Shown here piece after piece: positions 8,141 through 16,774 of a stretch of DNA of 41,409 nucleotides; position 1 is the stretch's first letter, and each line of letters starts with the position of its first letter. Made by a program: the position numbers and the translations under genes. The notes beneath the pieces were generated by a model. It ran no database searches. It was not told where the DNA came from and worked only from the letters and a program-made list of their open reading frames with translations. Origin of the DNA: Fibrobacterota bacterium (GTDB lineage Bacteria; Fibrobacterota; Fibrobacteria; UBA11236); contig JAHFCH010000030.1 of the NCBI GenBank assembly GCA_023249635.1, positions 1-41,409 on the forward strand. The letters run 5' to 3'.

Positions 8141-9706
8141 TCAGAACGCGCGTTTCCAGGCCAGCACCGAGGGCTGGGCCAAAAAGGTGGGGGTGCGGGT
8201 GCCGGGCACGGAGGCTCCGAACACGCTTAGGCGTTGCAGCCAGCCGCGGTTCTCGACCTGGGCCGCGGTAAGCTTGGGTGCGGGTGTCGGACTCCCCGTA
8301 GCATATTGGAAATCCTGGATGCGGATGGCCTCGCCGGCGACCTCGTCGTAGAGGGTCACCCGCAAGAGATTTCCCTTGGGGCCATAGGCGTAGGTTTCGG
8401 ATTTATCCAGCTCTAGGGTATTGCCCTCGACGTACATGTAATGCAGCGCGGGAAGGCCCAGGCCGTTGTACACGTAGCGCTCCGATGCGCTGGGGACCAT
8501 GCCGCCCTTGTTGACGAAGGTGCGGGATGCCAACAGCAAGCTATCATCCCACGTGGACCGGACCATGCGGCTGAGCACAAGAGCCGAGTCCAGGCGCGAG
8601 AAGGATGAGTCCACCGTTTCCTTGGCCGAGACCACGGAATGCTTGAGCAAGCGGGTCAGCTTGCCTTGGGCATAGCTACGAGTCTCAACCGCTCCGGCGG
8701 CTCCGTAGAAAAGGCTGTCGACGGTGGTTCCGGATTTGAGCGTTACCGTGATAGTAAGCAAACGGCCTTTGGAATCGTATTCGAAGGCGGAATCGATGCC
8801 ATCGTCATTGCGGTAGGCGCGGAAGGCCTTTTTGAGGTAATCCTTCCCTGCCATCGTGGCATAGGAATACCCGACCGTGGAAACCGGGATCTTGTCTTTG
8901 ATGAATGCGGTAGTGTCGAAGTCGAGGAGCGAATCCCGGCTTCCGTTCGCCAAGTATTTGAACCAGGTGAGGGAGCCTTGGGCCGATGCGGTATCATTCC
9001 GGGTGGCGATGCCCTGCAGCCGGTCGCCCAGGCGCGCGGCCAGCACTTCCACGTCCCACTTCTTCTCGTCCACCACGGTGGAACCGCTCAGGACCTGGAT
9101 CTTGATGCTGATTTTCTTCCCGCCCAGCGAGTCGGCCGGAGTCCAATCGACCAGGGTTCCGGTGCCTTCGGCGATCACGCTGTCCCCCATGCGCACCCAC
9201 CACCTGTAGGTCTTGCCCGCGGCGCTATCCACGCGCAGGTCCAGCGGCTTTCCCGCCAGGGCCAGGTTGAAGGAGGCTTCCAGGTAACCGGGAAGGTACT
9301 TGCCGGAGTGCACGGACGCATAGGCCTGATCGACCTTGGCGTTATCCCATTCCGGCGCCAAGGTCACGGACATATCCTGCGTGAAGGTGCCCTTGCTTTC
9401 GCCGTGGCCGATTTCGAATCCGCCCGAGAAGAATTTGAAGCTCAGGGTGTAAGTCTGGCCCGGATACGCCTGAACGGTGCCCTTGGACACGCCCAGTTTG
9501 GTATTCACGGTCAGGGCCTGAGGCTTGCCGGTATCGCCTACCGCGATGGAAATCTCGATGCCGTCCAGGGGCAATCCGCGGGGAACCGAAGCCACCACGA
9601 ATTTCACGGAGAAGGGTTCTTTGGAGCCCGACGAGGCAGCATCGTCGCAGCCCGGAAGAAGGAGGGCGGCGAGCAGCGCGGCCAGGCAGTAAAGGAGGCG
9701 GTTCAT
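8141..9706 (-). CDS. Lipoprotein of unknown function with YD-like repeats
   Basis: The 521-residue product starts with a type II signal peptide whose lipobox is LLPGC (Cys20). The residues after the cysteine are Asp-Asp; in Escherichia coli Asp at +2 favours inner-membrane retention, but this rule may not apply here. The N-terminal half contains beta-sandwich-like segments. The C-terminal half has several segments resembling YD/RHS-type motifs ([46 protein letters not shown]), which build beta shells in larger proteins. I do not recognise a named family. The gene overlaps the preceding one by ATGA (9703-9706), so they are translationally coupled, and it precedes the collagen-like gene. A joint surface role is inferred. 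Confidence 0.65.
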   Translation of the reverse strand: MNRLLYCLAALLAALLLPGCDDAASSGSKEPFSVKFVVASVPRGLPLDGIEISIAVGDTGKPQALTVNTKLGVSKGTVQAYPGQTYTLSFKFFSGGFEIGHGESKGTFTQDMSVTLAPEWDNAKVDQAYASVHSGKYLPGYLEASFNLALAGKPLDLRVDSAAGKTYRWWVRMGDSVIAEGTGTLVDWTPADSLGGKKISIKIQVLSGSTVVDEKKWDVEVLAARLGDRLQGIATRNDTASAQGSLTWFKYLANGSRDSLLDFDTTAFIKDKIPVSTVGYSYATMAGKDYLKKAFRAYRNDDGIDSAFEYDSKGRLLTITVTLKSGTTVDSLFYGAAGAVETRSYAQGKLTRLLKHSVVSAKETVDSSFSRLDSALVLSRMVRSTWDDSLLLASRTFVNKGGMVPSASERYVYNGLGLPALHYMYVEGNTLELDKSETYAYGPKGNLLRVTLYDEVAGEAIRIQDFQYATGSPTPAPKLTAAQVENRGWLQRLSVFGASVPGTRTPTFLAQPSVLAWKRAF

Positions 9707-10425
9707 TGGGATCCTTGATTGGGGGTCACGACCGTGACCTCGACGGGCCGGGGAACCTCGGTTTTGGCGGCCGATTCATCGGTGAGCGTTACCACCAGAA
9801 AAGCGGCGGCGAGCACGCCCACCGCGCCGGCGGTAATTGGCACCCAGGGCCGTATTCCCGACTTTCCCTTTCCCTTTTCCTTGGCCACCGGCATCGCAGG
9901 CGCAGGCGGATTGCCCTGGATCGCATCGGGTTGGGCAGCGACCGCGGCAGGAGCGGGGGGCATATTGGACGCGGTTTTGGCTGGGGCGGGCTCTGCTGCG
10001 CTGGCTTCGGCAGGATGCAGCTTCTCAAGCTTCTCGTAGTCGCTTTTCACCTTCTTGAAAATCGATTCGATGTTGTCCGAGATGTAAAGGTCGAGCAGGT
10101 CGATGGTCGGCATCATGCGCAGCAACTGGTACATGTAGCTCTCGGCCTTTTTGCGCGTGGTCGGGTCGGCCGCGTATACCACGCTCAGGTATTTGAAGGT
10201 ATAGACGGAATCCTCGCGGGTCGAATCCATCCCGCTTTTCCGGAAGGCCTCCAACGCATTGATCACGGTCCAGAATTCGCCTTCGAAGTAGGCCTTGCTG
10301 ACCACGGGTTTATCGAGGGTTCCATCGGCATTCATCCCCTTGATGGCATGGGCGGGACGGAACGCCGTAAGCAACAGGCATACCGCGATCGCCAGGAGCG
10401 AGAACGGTCTCGGGGAGCGGAACAT
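9703..10425 (-). CDS. Exported protein with helical domain, Pro/Ala linker and C-terminal membrane anchor
   Basis: The 240-residue product has a signal peptide (MFRSPRPFSLLAIAVCLLLTAFRPAHA). Residues 28-140 are helical and resemble one or two tetratricopeptide-like units (FEGEFWTVINALEAFRKSG, YTFKYLSVVYAADPTTRKKAESYM). A Pro/Ala-rich linker follows (about 140-185), then a basic patch and one transmembrane helix (ITAGAVGVLAAAFLVVTL), with a short tail. No named family is recognised. It is the first gene of the unit leading to the lipoprotein and the collagen-like protein, with a 4-bp stop/start overlap, so the three probably form one envelope assembly. The 218-bp gap upstream, shared with the divergent lpxH, should hold its promoter. 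Confidence 0.65.
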   Translation of the reverse strand: MFRSPRPFSLLAIAVCLLLTAFRPAHAIKGMNADGTLDKPVVSKAYFEGEFWTVINALEAFRKSGMDSTREDSVYTFKYLSVVYAADPTTRKKAESYMYQLLRMMPTIDLLDLYISDNIESIFKKVKSDYEKLEKLHPAEASAAEPAPAKTASNMPPAPAAVAAQPDAIQGNPPAPAMPVAKEKGKGKSGIRPWVPITAGAVGVLAAAFLVVTLTDESAAKTEVPRPVEVTVVTPNQGSQ

Positions 10426-10583
10426 GTTGGGCCCTTCCTGGTATCCGGGTATCCGAAGCGCCTTGGCACGGTTTGGGCCGCTGTCTCATTCGGCCCTTGC
10501 GCTTGCGGATGCGGGTGGGAAAGTTAATAATCAAGCAAGGAATTTTGCCGGGCCGGAAATTTCCTACCCTTGGAGGAACGCCG

Positions 10584-10613
10584 ATGCTTCGAGATGGCCC
10601 CGAGCCCATTTAA
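10584..10613 (+). CDS. Possible nine-codon leader ORF before lpxH
   Basis: GGAGG at 10572-10576 lies 7 nt before an ATG at 10584 that opens a nine-codon frame ending in TAA at 10611-10613. It is in frame with lpxH, 60 bp upstream of it, and its ribosome site is much better than the one before lpxH itself. It could be a leader peptide or a relic of a longer N-terminus. Confidence 0.25.
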   Translation: MLRDGPEPI

Positions 10614-10643
10614 CTGAATAAAGGTTCACTTCGGAATATTCTG

Positions 10644-11393
10644 ATGACTTCCCCACGCCCAGCCTATTTTATCTCCGATTTGCACCTCGGCGCGCAGTAC
10701 CGGGCCTTGGATCCGGCCAGGGAAACGTACCTGTTACGGTTCTTGCGGGATAAGGCCATGGGCGCCTCGCACCTCTTCATTCTTGGGGATTTGTTCGAAT
10801 TCTGGATGGAGTACCGCAGCTTCGTGCCCAAAGAGCATTTCCGGGTGCTGGCGGCTTTGGAAGCCTTGGTCCGTTCGGGGGTGGAAGTCCATTACCTGAG
10901 CGGCAACCATGATTTCAACCTGGGGGGCTTCTTCCAAGCGCAATTGGGAGTGCGGATCCATGACTTCGAGCTTCCGTTCGACTTGCAGGGCAAACGGCTC
11001 TTGCTCTTGCATGGCGATGGACTGGCGGCATCGGATTGGAAATACCGGATCCTGAAGCGGATCATCCGGCATCCGGCCGCGAACCTGGCATTCCGTCTGC
11101 TGCATCCCGATTGGGGCATGGGCATCGCGTATGCGGTAAGCAAGGCGTCCCGGGACAAGCACCAGAACCGCCCCCGCAAAATGGATGAGTACGAAGCCGC
11201 CTCGCGCGCATTGCTGGTCTCGGGAAAATACGACTTGGTCATGCATGGGCATACGCATGCGTCGTTCGTGAAGGAGTTCCCGGAAGGTGTCTATGTGAAC
11301 AGCGGAGAATGGCTGTACGAAATGAAATACGTGGTGATGGAAGCGGGTGAGTGCCGGATTGAGTCGGAAGGGGGGAATAGGTTTAAGGTTTAA
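10644..11393 (+). CDS. lpxH: UDP-2,3-diacylglucosamine diphosphatase-like metallophosphoesterase
   Basis: The 249-residue protein matches LpxH-type enzymes, which cleave UDP-2,3-diacylglucosamine to lipid X in lipid A synthesis at the inner membrane face. The metallophosphoesterase motifs appear in order: SDLHLG near the start, GDLFEFW, SGNHDF, LLHGDG and HGHTH. The length is about that of LpxH proteins, and the segment between HGDG and HGHTH has the helical arginine-rich cap seen in this family; a related sugar-phosphate phosphatase remains possible. The last four codons and the stop (RFKV then TAA) lie inside the left arm of repeat copy B, so the present C-terminus was probably set by that insertion. 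The ribosome site before 10644 is poor. Confidence 0.8.
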   Translation: MTSPRPAYFISDLHLGAQYRALDPARETYLLRFLRDKAMGASHLFILGDLFEFWMEYRSFVPKEHFRVLAALEALVRSGVEVHYLSGNHDFNLGGFFQAQLGVRIHDFELPFDLQGKRLLLLHGDGLAASDWKYRILKRIIRHPAANLAFRLLHPDWGMGIAYAVSKASRDKHQNRPRKMDEYEAASRALLVSGKYDLVMHGHTHASFVKEFPEGVYVNSGEWLYEMKYVVMEAGECRIESEGGNRFKV

Positions 11394-11459
11394 GGTGGGG
11401 TCCGTCGCAAGGCCTATGTCCACATCCTCACCTTGAACCTTAGACCTTAAACCTTTTCC
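11374..11459. repeat. Heptamer inverted repeat, copy B, between convergent genes
   Basis: The left arm has TTTAAGG at 11382 and 11389; the right arm has CCTTGAA at 11431, CCTTAGA at 11438 and CCTTAAA at 11445. Positions 11374-11396 and 11437-11459 pair over 23 bp with two mismatches around a 40-nt loop. The left arm includes the end and stop codon of lpxH. The right arm ends one base before the stop codon of the convergent gene at 11460. It could act as a bidirectional terminator, although no clean T-run follows. Confidence 0.88.
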
Positions 11460-12389
11460 TCAGCTCAACCTCCCCAACTCGTTCCGGATGTCATCCAGCT
11501 TCACGTAGTCTTCCTTCTGCAACGCTTCCACCTTAGCGACCAGCAATTCCAGCTTCCGGATGGCTTTGGCGTCATGGGCCGGAGTCGATTCCACCAGGCT
11601 GATGATGGCCTGCATGTCTTCCGGATACCCGAAATCGCCCATGAAGGTCCTGAACTGATTGAGGGCCTTGGCGTATTCCTCGGCATCGCTCAGGCTGTAG
11701 ATCATCTTGGGGATGATATCCTTGAGCAGAAAGGCTTTCACGTCGCCTTGGAAAGTCTGGAGCCGGGGGCCATCCCCTTCGCGCGCGCCCTTCGGCTTCG
11801 GCTCCTCGATGTTGCCCAGCAAGGCCGCGATCTCGCTTGCCATGGCATGATGTTCCTGCTCGCGGAAATAGGCCTGGTAGATGATCGGGAAGGAGTTCAC
11901 GCATAAGTGGGCGTGGCTGAGCACGGTGAAATGCCCCAGGAAATACACATCGCTGTCGCCGGCAAGCATTTCCGCCTCGCTGTTGAAGAACGCGATCTTG
12001 GCGGGAATGGGGATGAAGTCGGCGTTCTTCATGGATTCGAGCCGCTCCTTGACCGCCTCGGGATCTAGGGCCCCTTCCAGGCCGCCGGTCTCCTTGGCCT
12101 GATCGATCACCTCCTGGATGCCTTTCTCCAAGGAGATGCCGAATTCCTCGCGGAAGAAATCCCGGATGTTGCGCTGATTGACGAAGTTCGCCTGCACGGC
12201 CAGGATTCCGTTGCGCACCATGGCCGCCAATGGGCTGGCCGCCTCCCCGGAGCTCTCATCGGATCCCGAGGATCCGGTTTCGCCCAAGGCTTCGGGAACG
12301 ATGCGTACATACGCGATGAGCTTGCCAAGCAGCTTATCCGGACCGCCCTTGCGTTGTTCCAGATGCATGCCGGGAAGATTGGGCATCAT
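11460..12389 (-). CDS. Unknown protein translationally coupled to larC
   Basis: The frame is open from 12728, but the upstream part overlaps larC in another frame and is low-complexity shadow. The real start is the ATGATG at 12389, overlapping the larC stop as ATGA, which gives 309 residues. The protein is soluble and mostly helical, without signal peptide or membrane segment. A Ser/Gly-rich insert lies near residues 38-50. The central region includes SEAEMLAGDSDVYFLGHF and HAHLCVNSFPIIYQAYFREQEHH, with several histidines that could bind metal or cofactor. I recognise no family. Tight coupling to larC hints at a link to nickel-pincer cofactor metabolism, but that is inference only. Confidence 0.7.
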   Translation of the reverse strand: MMPNLPGMHLEQRKGGPDKLLGKLIAYVRIVPEALGETGSSGSDESSGEAASPLAAMVRNGILAVQANFVNQRNIRDFFREEFGISLEKGIQEVIDQAKETGGLEGALDPEAVKERLESMKNADFIPIPAKIAFFNSEAEMLAGDSDVYFLGHFTVLSHAHLCVNSFPIIYQAYFREQEHHAMASEIAALLGNIEEPKPKGAREGDGPRLQTFQGDVKAFLLKDIIPKMIYSLSDAEEYAKALNQFRTFMGDFGYPEDMQAIISLVESTPAHDAKAIRKLELLVAKVEALQKEDYVKLDDIRNELGRLS

Positions 12390-13600
12390 GTCTTCCCCGC
12401 GGTCTGCAGCAACGCCTCGCGATAAACATCCTGCAGCGGAACCCCGGCGAGGCGCGCAAGCGCGCGGCAGCTCTCGAACTCCGGGGACCAGCGGGGCGCG
12501 GCGCGGCCCGTGAATTCGATCTTCTTCACTTCCACTTCCCCGTATTTCGTGCTGACCGCTCCGACGGATTTTTCCGCGATGCATCGCCGCACCGGGAACC
12601 AGCGCATGCCCCCCGTGGCGGTCTCGGAGGCAATGAGGGTAAGGGCTTTTTCCAGGGTTTCCCCATCGGCCAAGGCGCAGAGTTTTACGGCGCCGCGGTT
12701 CTTCTTCATGAAGATCGGTTCCTGCCATACGTCCCGGCAGCCCGCTTCCAGCAGACGCTCGGCCGCGTATCCGATGAGCTCAGGAGCCATATTGTCCAAA
12801 TTACATTCCACCTGGAACAGGCTATCGCCCGCGGTCGGCGAGATGGGGCGCAACAGGCTCAGGCGCAGCACATTGGCGATACCGGGAAAATCCCGCGTAC
12901 CCGCCCCATAACCGCTTCGCTCCTGCACCGCGGCGAAACCGTCCGGCAGGGGGCGCGCCAAGGTCGTGATGATGGCCGCTCCGGTGGGCGTGCACAACTC
13001 CCCGCGCAGACCGGTGCGCACGCAAGGAAAGCCTTCCGTCAATGCCACCGTGGCCGGCACTGGCACGGCCAATGCGCCATGGGCGCTTGGTACCGTGCCC
13101 GATCCGAATGTGAATGGCGTGGTGTAGTATTCGTCGATACCCAGCATGGCGAAGCCGAGGCAGGCGCCGGCGATATCGGCGATGGCATCCAAGGCGCCGA
13201 CTTCGTGGAAGTGTACTTGCTCCACCGGCACCCCGTGGATACGGGCCTCCGCGTGGGCCAGACGCGTGAAGACGGCGATGGCATCGCGTTTCGCGCGCTC
13301 GGGCAGGCCGGATTTCCCGATCAGGCCGGTGATGTCGGCCAACCCCCGCGCCCCATGTTCTTCCGGAGCCGCGACATGGAAGCGCGTGGCCATGATGCCT
13401 TGCTTGGAGACGCGCGTGAGGGAGTATCCCAGACCGGGAAGTTCCAGCGAAGCCATGCTTCCGCGCCAGGCTTCGAAGTCGAGGCCGAGATCGAAAAGCG
13501 CCCCGAGGATCATGTCCCCGGAAGCCCCGGTTTGCATGTCGAATAGGAGGATCAGGCTAGGCTCTCCGGGCCGCGCGCAGCGTGTCGCGCCCTTCGCCAA
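12386..13600 (-). CDS. larC: LarC, nickel insertion protein for the nickel-pincer nucleotide cofactor
   Basis: LarC inserts nickel into the pyridinium dithio-carboxylate nucleotide to finish the cofactor of lactate racemase and related enzymes. Family signatures are present: LFDMQTGASGDM near the N-terminus, VHFHEVGALDAIADIAG, the TPTGAA segment, and LDNMAPELIGYAAERLLEAGCRDVW followed by IFMKKNRGAVKL. The two halves, which in some lactobacilli are joined by programmed frameshifting, are here in one continuous frame. The listed start is a TTG at 13600 without a ribosome site. Homology begins near 13552, where a CTG codon at 13553-13555 stands 8 nt after GGAGAG, so a rare CTG start is plausible. 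No larA, larB or larE is in the window. The downstream gene overlaps by 4 bp. Confidence 0.88.
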   Translation of the reverse strand: MAKGATRCARPGEPSLILLFDMQTGASGDMILGALFDLGLDFEAWRGSMASLELPGLGYSLTRVSKQGIMATRFHVAAPEEHGARGLADITGLIGKSGLPERAKRDAIAVFTRLAHAEARIHGVPVEQVHFHEVGALDAIADIAGACLGFAMLGIDEYYTTPFTFGSGTVPSAHGALAVPVPATVALTEGFPCVRTGLRGELCTPTGAAIITTLARPLPDGFAAVQERSGYGAGTRDFPGIANVLRLSLLRPISPTAGDSLFQVECNLDNMAPELIGYAAERLLEAGCRDVWQEPIFMKKNRGAVKLCALADGETLEKALTLIASETATGGMRWFPVRRCIAEKSVGAVSTKYGEVEVKKIEFTGRAAPRWSPEFESCRALARLAGVPLQDVYREALLQTAGKT

Positions 13601-13663
13601 AGCTACTAAATGGGATCGGGACGGGCCCGCGCCGGAGCGCGGTTTCCAAGGGGTTAGCGGCCC

Positions 13664-14524
13664 TCAGATCTCCAAGGCGGCTTGGAACTTTTCGATTTCG
13701 TCCTTGGCGCTGGCTTTCACGGCATCCAGGTCTTCCTGGGTGAAACCGAGTTGCGCCACCAGGGCGGTATCGACGGCGGGCGCCGTATCCAGGCCCGGCA
13801 GGATGAATCCCACCTCGTAACAGAGGCTGTCGGCGAGATGCACCAAGGTGGTAATCTCGCGCGCGTATTCGGTCTTGGACGGGGCATGATGATGGACGAT
13901 GGGGATGCGGATATCCTGCGGCAATTCCCACCGCGAGGTGAGCCAATCGCCGACTTCGGTGTGGCTGAAGCCGAAGACTTCGGTTTCGCATTGCAGCAAG
14001 GGGACTTTTTTGTCCAACGAGATCTGGATCGCCTTCATGAAATTCTCATGGAAGTATTGATCAAGCACGATGCGGCCGATATCGTGGATGAGTCCTGCGC
14101 AGAAGCATTCTTCCGGATCGAAGAGTGTGAACTTGCGCATGCGCAGGGCGAGCTGGCGGGAAAGTACTGCGCAAGCCAGGGAATGGGCCCAGAATTTCTT
14201 GCGGCTGAAGCGTTCGTTGCGCCCGTCGCCGGGAAACATTTTCACCACCGTGATCGAAAAGACCATGGTGTTGATGACCTTCAGGCCCAAGATGACCACG
14301 GCATTCTGTACCGTGGTAACCGTGCGCGGAATGCCGTAAAAAGCCGAGTTCGCCAGGCGCAGTACCTTGGAGGTAAGGCTCAGGTCGCGGGAAATCAGAT
14401 TGGCGACATCCACGGCGGTCGTGGTGGGATCGTTGATGATTTTCAGCAGCTTGTTGGCGACTTCCGGCAGGGTCGGAAGGTTCTCGATTTGCTCTATCTT
14501 CTTTTGATCCAGGCTCTTGCTCAT
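13664..14524 (-). CDS. HDOD-domain signalling protein
   Basis: From ATG 14524, which follows GGAGAAGG, the product is 286 residues. It begins with the typical HDOD opening (IEQIENLPTLPEVANKLLKIINDP) and contains DLSLTSKVLRLANSAFYG, the hallmark of this domain. An HD pair survives in AGLIHDIGRIVLDQ, with further histidines in VHHHAPSK. HDOD proteins act as regulatory scaffolds in stress, cell-cycle and cyclic-di-GMP signalling; most lack phosphodiesterase activity. There is no receiver, PAS or GGDEF domain attached, so it is a stand-alone HDOD protein. It precedes larC by about 60 bp on the same strand, but a functional link is not apparent. Confidence 0.85.
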   Translation of the reverse strand: MSKSLDQKKIEQIENLPTLPEVANKLLKIINDPTTTAVDVANLISRDLSLTSKVLRLANSAFYGIPRTVTTVQNAVVILGLKVINTMVFSITVVKMFPGDGRNERFSRKKFWAHSLACAVLSRQLALRMRKFTLFDPEECFCAGLIHDIGRIVLDQYFHENFMKAIQISLDKKVPLLQCETEVFGFSHTEVGDWLTSRWELPQDIRIPIVHHHAPSKTEYAREITTLVHLADSLCYEVGFILPGLDTAPAVDTALVAQLGFTQEDLDAVKASAKDEIEKFQAALEI

Positions 14525-14804
14525 GCCTTCTCCGGGTCCGGTTGCGACCCTGTGGACGGCGTCATGGAAACCCCGATGGATGCTTTGTGGGCATCGCGAA
14601 TGCAGGATCCCCATGCGGACCGGCTAGGATTAAGTTTATACTTATTCGGGGGGCCATTTCAATCCGACAATCCTACAATCCCACGGTTACCTTATTTGTA
14701 CCTTTGCTGGCAACCTCGGTGCCGTCTTTGCTTGCTTCTGGCTTGACATCCTTCTTGAAATCCCGGCCTGAATCCCTCGCTTTCGGCCGACCTGAAACAG
14801 GTGT

Positions 14805-16679
14805 ATGATAAAGGTCAATTCCCTTCCCGCTCTCCTGCCCCTGCTCACCTCCCTCCTTTGCCCAGTCGCCGGGGCCTTTACCGTGGACGGGATGCCTGGA
14901 ACCCTATTCTCCCCCTCCGCCCAGCCCTTGGGGCATCTGGGCCTGGCCGTCTCGGCTTCGGCCTACGGTCATGAGGATGCGTCCATGGTACGTCACAATC
15001 TATTCCTGTTGAGGGAATACGCCGGCGCGCTGGACAGCAATCAGGTACAGGATCTGCAAAGCGCCATGGTGCGCCTGAACGTGGCGTTGGGCCTGGGTAG
15101 CCATGTCGACGCCGGCCTGAGCGTACCCTACGCGGGGGATTTCATTTCCGATACCCGCGCCAAGGAATTGACCGGCACCGGCCTCGGCGATCCCACCTTT
15201 TTCCTCAAGGGCAGCGTGACCGCGGCAGGCAACCACCTTTTTGACGCCGCGCTCCTGACCTCCGTCACCCTTCCCGCCAAGAACAGTAAGGGTTTTCTCC
15301 CCAAGCAGGGCGGATACATGCCCGATGACACGGTGGCAGCGAATATGCCCCGCTTCTTCTCCAGCTATGGGGTAGGCTGGTCGGCGCGGGCCTTGCTGAC
15401 CTTGGACCTCGATCGCATCGAGGAGACCCCTCCCCCCTTCCGTGCCAGCGCGGGGGCTGGCTTCTCGCAATCAGGTTTACAAGGTTCCGAAACCCGCTTC
15501 CTGCTCGGGGGCGATCTGGAATGGATCGCCATGCCCAACCTGGTCTTCTCCGTTTCGGCCCAGTCGGAAACCCGGGTCTCCAAACTCGATGCCATCGGCA
15601 AGGAATATTCCTACGCCTCCGCCGGCTTCGCGGCCCACGGGGACGACGGGATCTTCTTCGCCGTCAATTTCCAGAAGAGCCTTCCCGCCGATCGCCCCTT
15701 CCGCACTTACAATATCCCCATCGCCGAAGGCGTCTACACCTTCGATGCGCGGTATCAGCCGCGTCTGGCCCTGGTAGCCAACCTGGGTTGGTCCGGAAGC
15801 CTGGTTGCCGAGGACGGCGACAAGGACGGCATGCCGGACAAGGAAGACCTATGCCCGCATGAACCCGAGGACTTCGATAATTTCCAGGACATGGACGGCT
15901 GCCCTGAAATCGACAATGACGGGGACAGCATCGCGGACGCGCTGGACAAATGCCCCATCGAGGCGGAAGACCGCGACGGATTCCAGGACGAGGATGGCTG
16001 CCCCGAGCTGGACAATGATAAAGATGGCCTGGCCGACGCCGTGGACAAATGCCCCAATGATGCCGAGGACATGGACGGTTTCGAGGACTACGACGGCTGC
16101 CCCGAACTGGACAATGATAAAGATGGCGTTACCGATGCGCAGGACAAATGCCCCAGCATCCCGGAAGACATGGACTCCTTCGAGGACACCGATGGCTGCC
16201 CGGAGCCGGACAATGATCAGGACAAGATTCCGGACATCAACGACAAATGCCCCAATGAACCGGAGAGCTACAACGGGTTCGAAGACGGGGACGGCTGCCC
16301 GGATATGAGCCGGAGCATGCTGAACTCGGTCCCCTTGGAGAAGCGGACCATCCTGACCGGCATCCACTTCCTCGGCAACTCGGCGGATATCCTGCCCGAA
16401 TCCCACGCTGCCCTGGACACCTTGGCCGAACGCATCCGCGCGGTGGCGGGACTCATGGTTGAGGTGCGCGGCTACTGGGACGGGGCCGGCAGCGAACTGG
16501 ACGGTTTCCGCTACTCCGAGGCCCGTGCCAACGCGGTACGGAAATACCTCGTAGGCAAAGGGGTGGAATCAAACCAAATCATGGCCCGGGGCATGGGCGC
16601 CCGCGATCCCATCGACAACAACAAGACCGCGATAGGCCGCCAGCGGAACCGGCGGATTGAATTACATCGGATGAATTGA
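14805..16679 (+). CDS. OmpA-family outer-membrane protein with thrombospondin type 3 repeats
   Basis: The 624-residue product has a signal peptide (MIKVNSLPALLPLLTSLLCPVAGA), a beta-barrel domain (about 25-335), five calcium-binding thrombospondin type 3 repeats (about 340-500), and a C-terminal OmpA-like peptidoglycan-binding domain with LVGKGVESNQIMARGMG and the conserved NRRIEL. It should tie the outer membrane to the cell wall, with a calcium-stiffened spacer in the periplasm. The start ATG has only a weak AGG upstream. In the 280-bp gap before it a perfect -35 hexamer TTGACA (14743-14748) stands out, but no good -10 follows at standard spacing. The gene is followed by repeat copy C, which separates it from the convergent barrel gene. 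Confidence 0.88.
   Translation: MIKVNSLPALLPLLTSLLCPVAGAFTVDGMPGTLFSPSAQPLGHLGLAVSASAYGHEDASMVRHNLFLLREYAGALDSNQVQDLQSAMVRLNVALGLGSHVDAGLSVPYAGDFISDTRAKELTGTGLGDPTFFLKGSVTAAGNHLFDAALLTSVTLPAKNSKGFLPKQGGYMPDDTVAANMPRFFSSYGVGWSARALLTLDLDRIEETPPPFRASAGAGFSQSGLQGSETRFLLGGDLEWIAMPNLVFSVSAQSETRVSKLDAIGKEYSYASAGFAAHGDDGIFFAVNFQKSLPADRPFRTYNIPIAEGVYTFDARYQPRLALVANLGWSGSLVAEDGDKDGMPDKEDLCPHEPEDFDNFQDMDGCPEIDNDGDSIADALDKCPIEAEDRDGFQDEDGCPELDNDKDGLADAVDKCPNDAEDMDGFEDYDGCPELDNDKDGVTDAQDKCPSIPEDMDSFEDTDGCPEPDNDQDKIPDINDKCPNEPESYNGFEDGDGCPDMSRSMLNSVPLEKRTILTGIHFLGNSADILPESHAALDTLAERIRAVAGLMVEVRGYWDGAGSELDGFRYSEARANAVRKYLVGKGVESNQIMARGMGARDPIDNNKTAIGRQRNRRIELHRMN
15820..16305 (+). repeat. Five tandem 99-bp units encoding thrombospondin type 3 repeats
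   Basis: Five 33-residue units each carry a DNDxDGxxDxxDKCP motif and end in DGCP. At DNA level the third and fourth units share identical stretches (GACAATGATAAAGATGGC at about 16013 and 16112, 99 bp apart), so the array can recombine and vary in length. Confidence 0.85.
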
Positions 16680-16708
16680 GGTTGGAGAGGGGAAGAGAAG
16701 GGAAGAGA

Positions 16709-16761
16709 AGGTTTAAGGTCTAAGGTCTAAGGAATTGGATTCCACCTTAGACCTTAAACCT
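16709..16761. repeat. Heptamer inverted repeat, copy C, between convergent genes
   Basis: TTTAAGG at 16712 and TCTAAGG at 16719 and 16726 face CCTTAGA at 16745 and CCTTAAA at 16752. Positions 16709-16726 pair perfectly with 16744-16761 (18 bp) around a 17-nt loop. It lies in the 95-bp gap between the OmpA-type gene and the convergent barrel gene. A short direct repeat, GGAAGAGAAG twice at 16691-16710, precedes the left arm. Confidence 0.9.
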
Positions 16762-16774
16762 ATTCCGTCAGGTC

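Noticed and set aside
12390-12728. N-terminal extension of the unknown gene downstream of larC
   Set aside because: This stretch lies wholly within larC in another frame, reads as Arg/Gly/Pro-rich shadow sequence, and the ATGA overlap at 12386-12389 gives a normal start.
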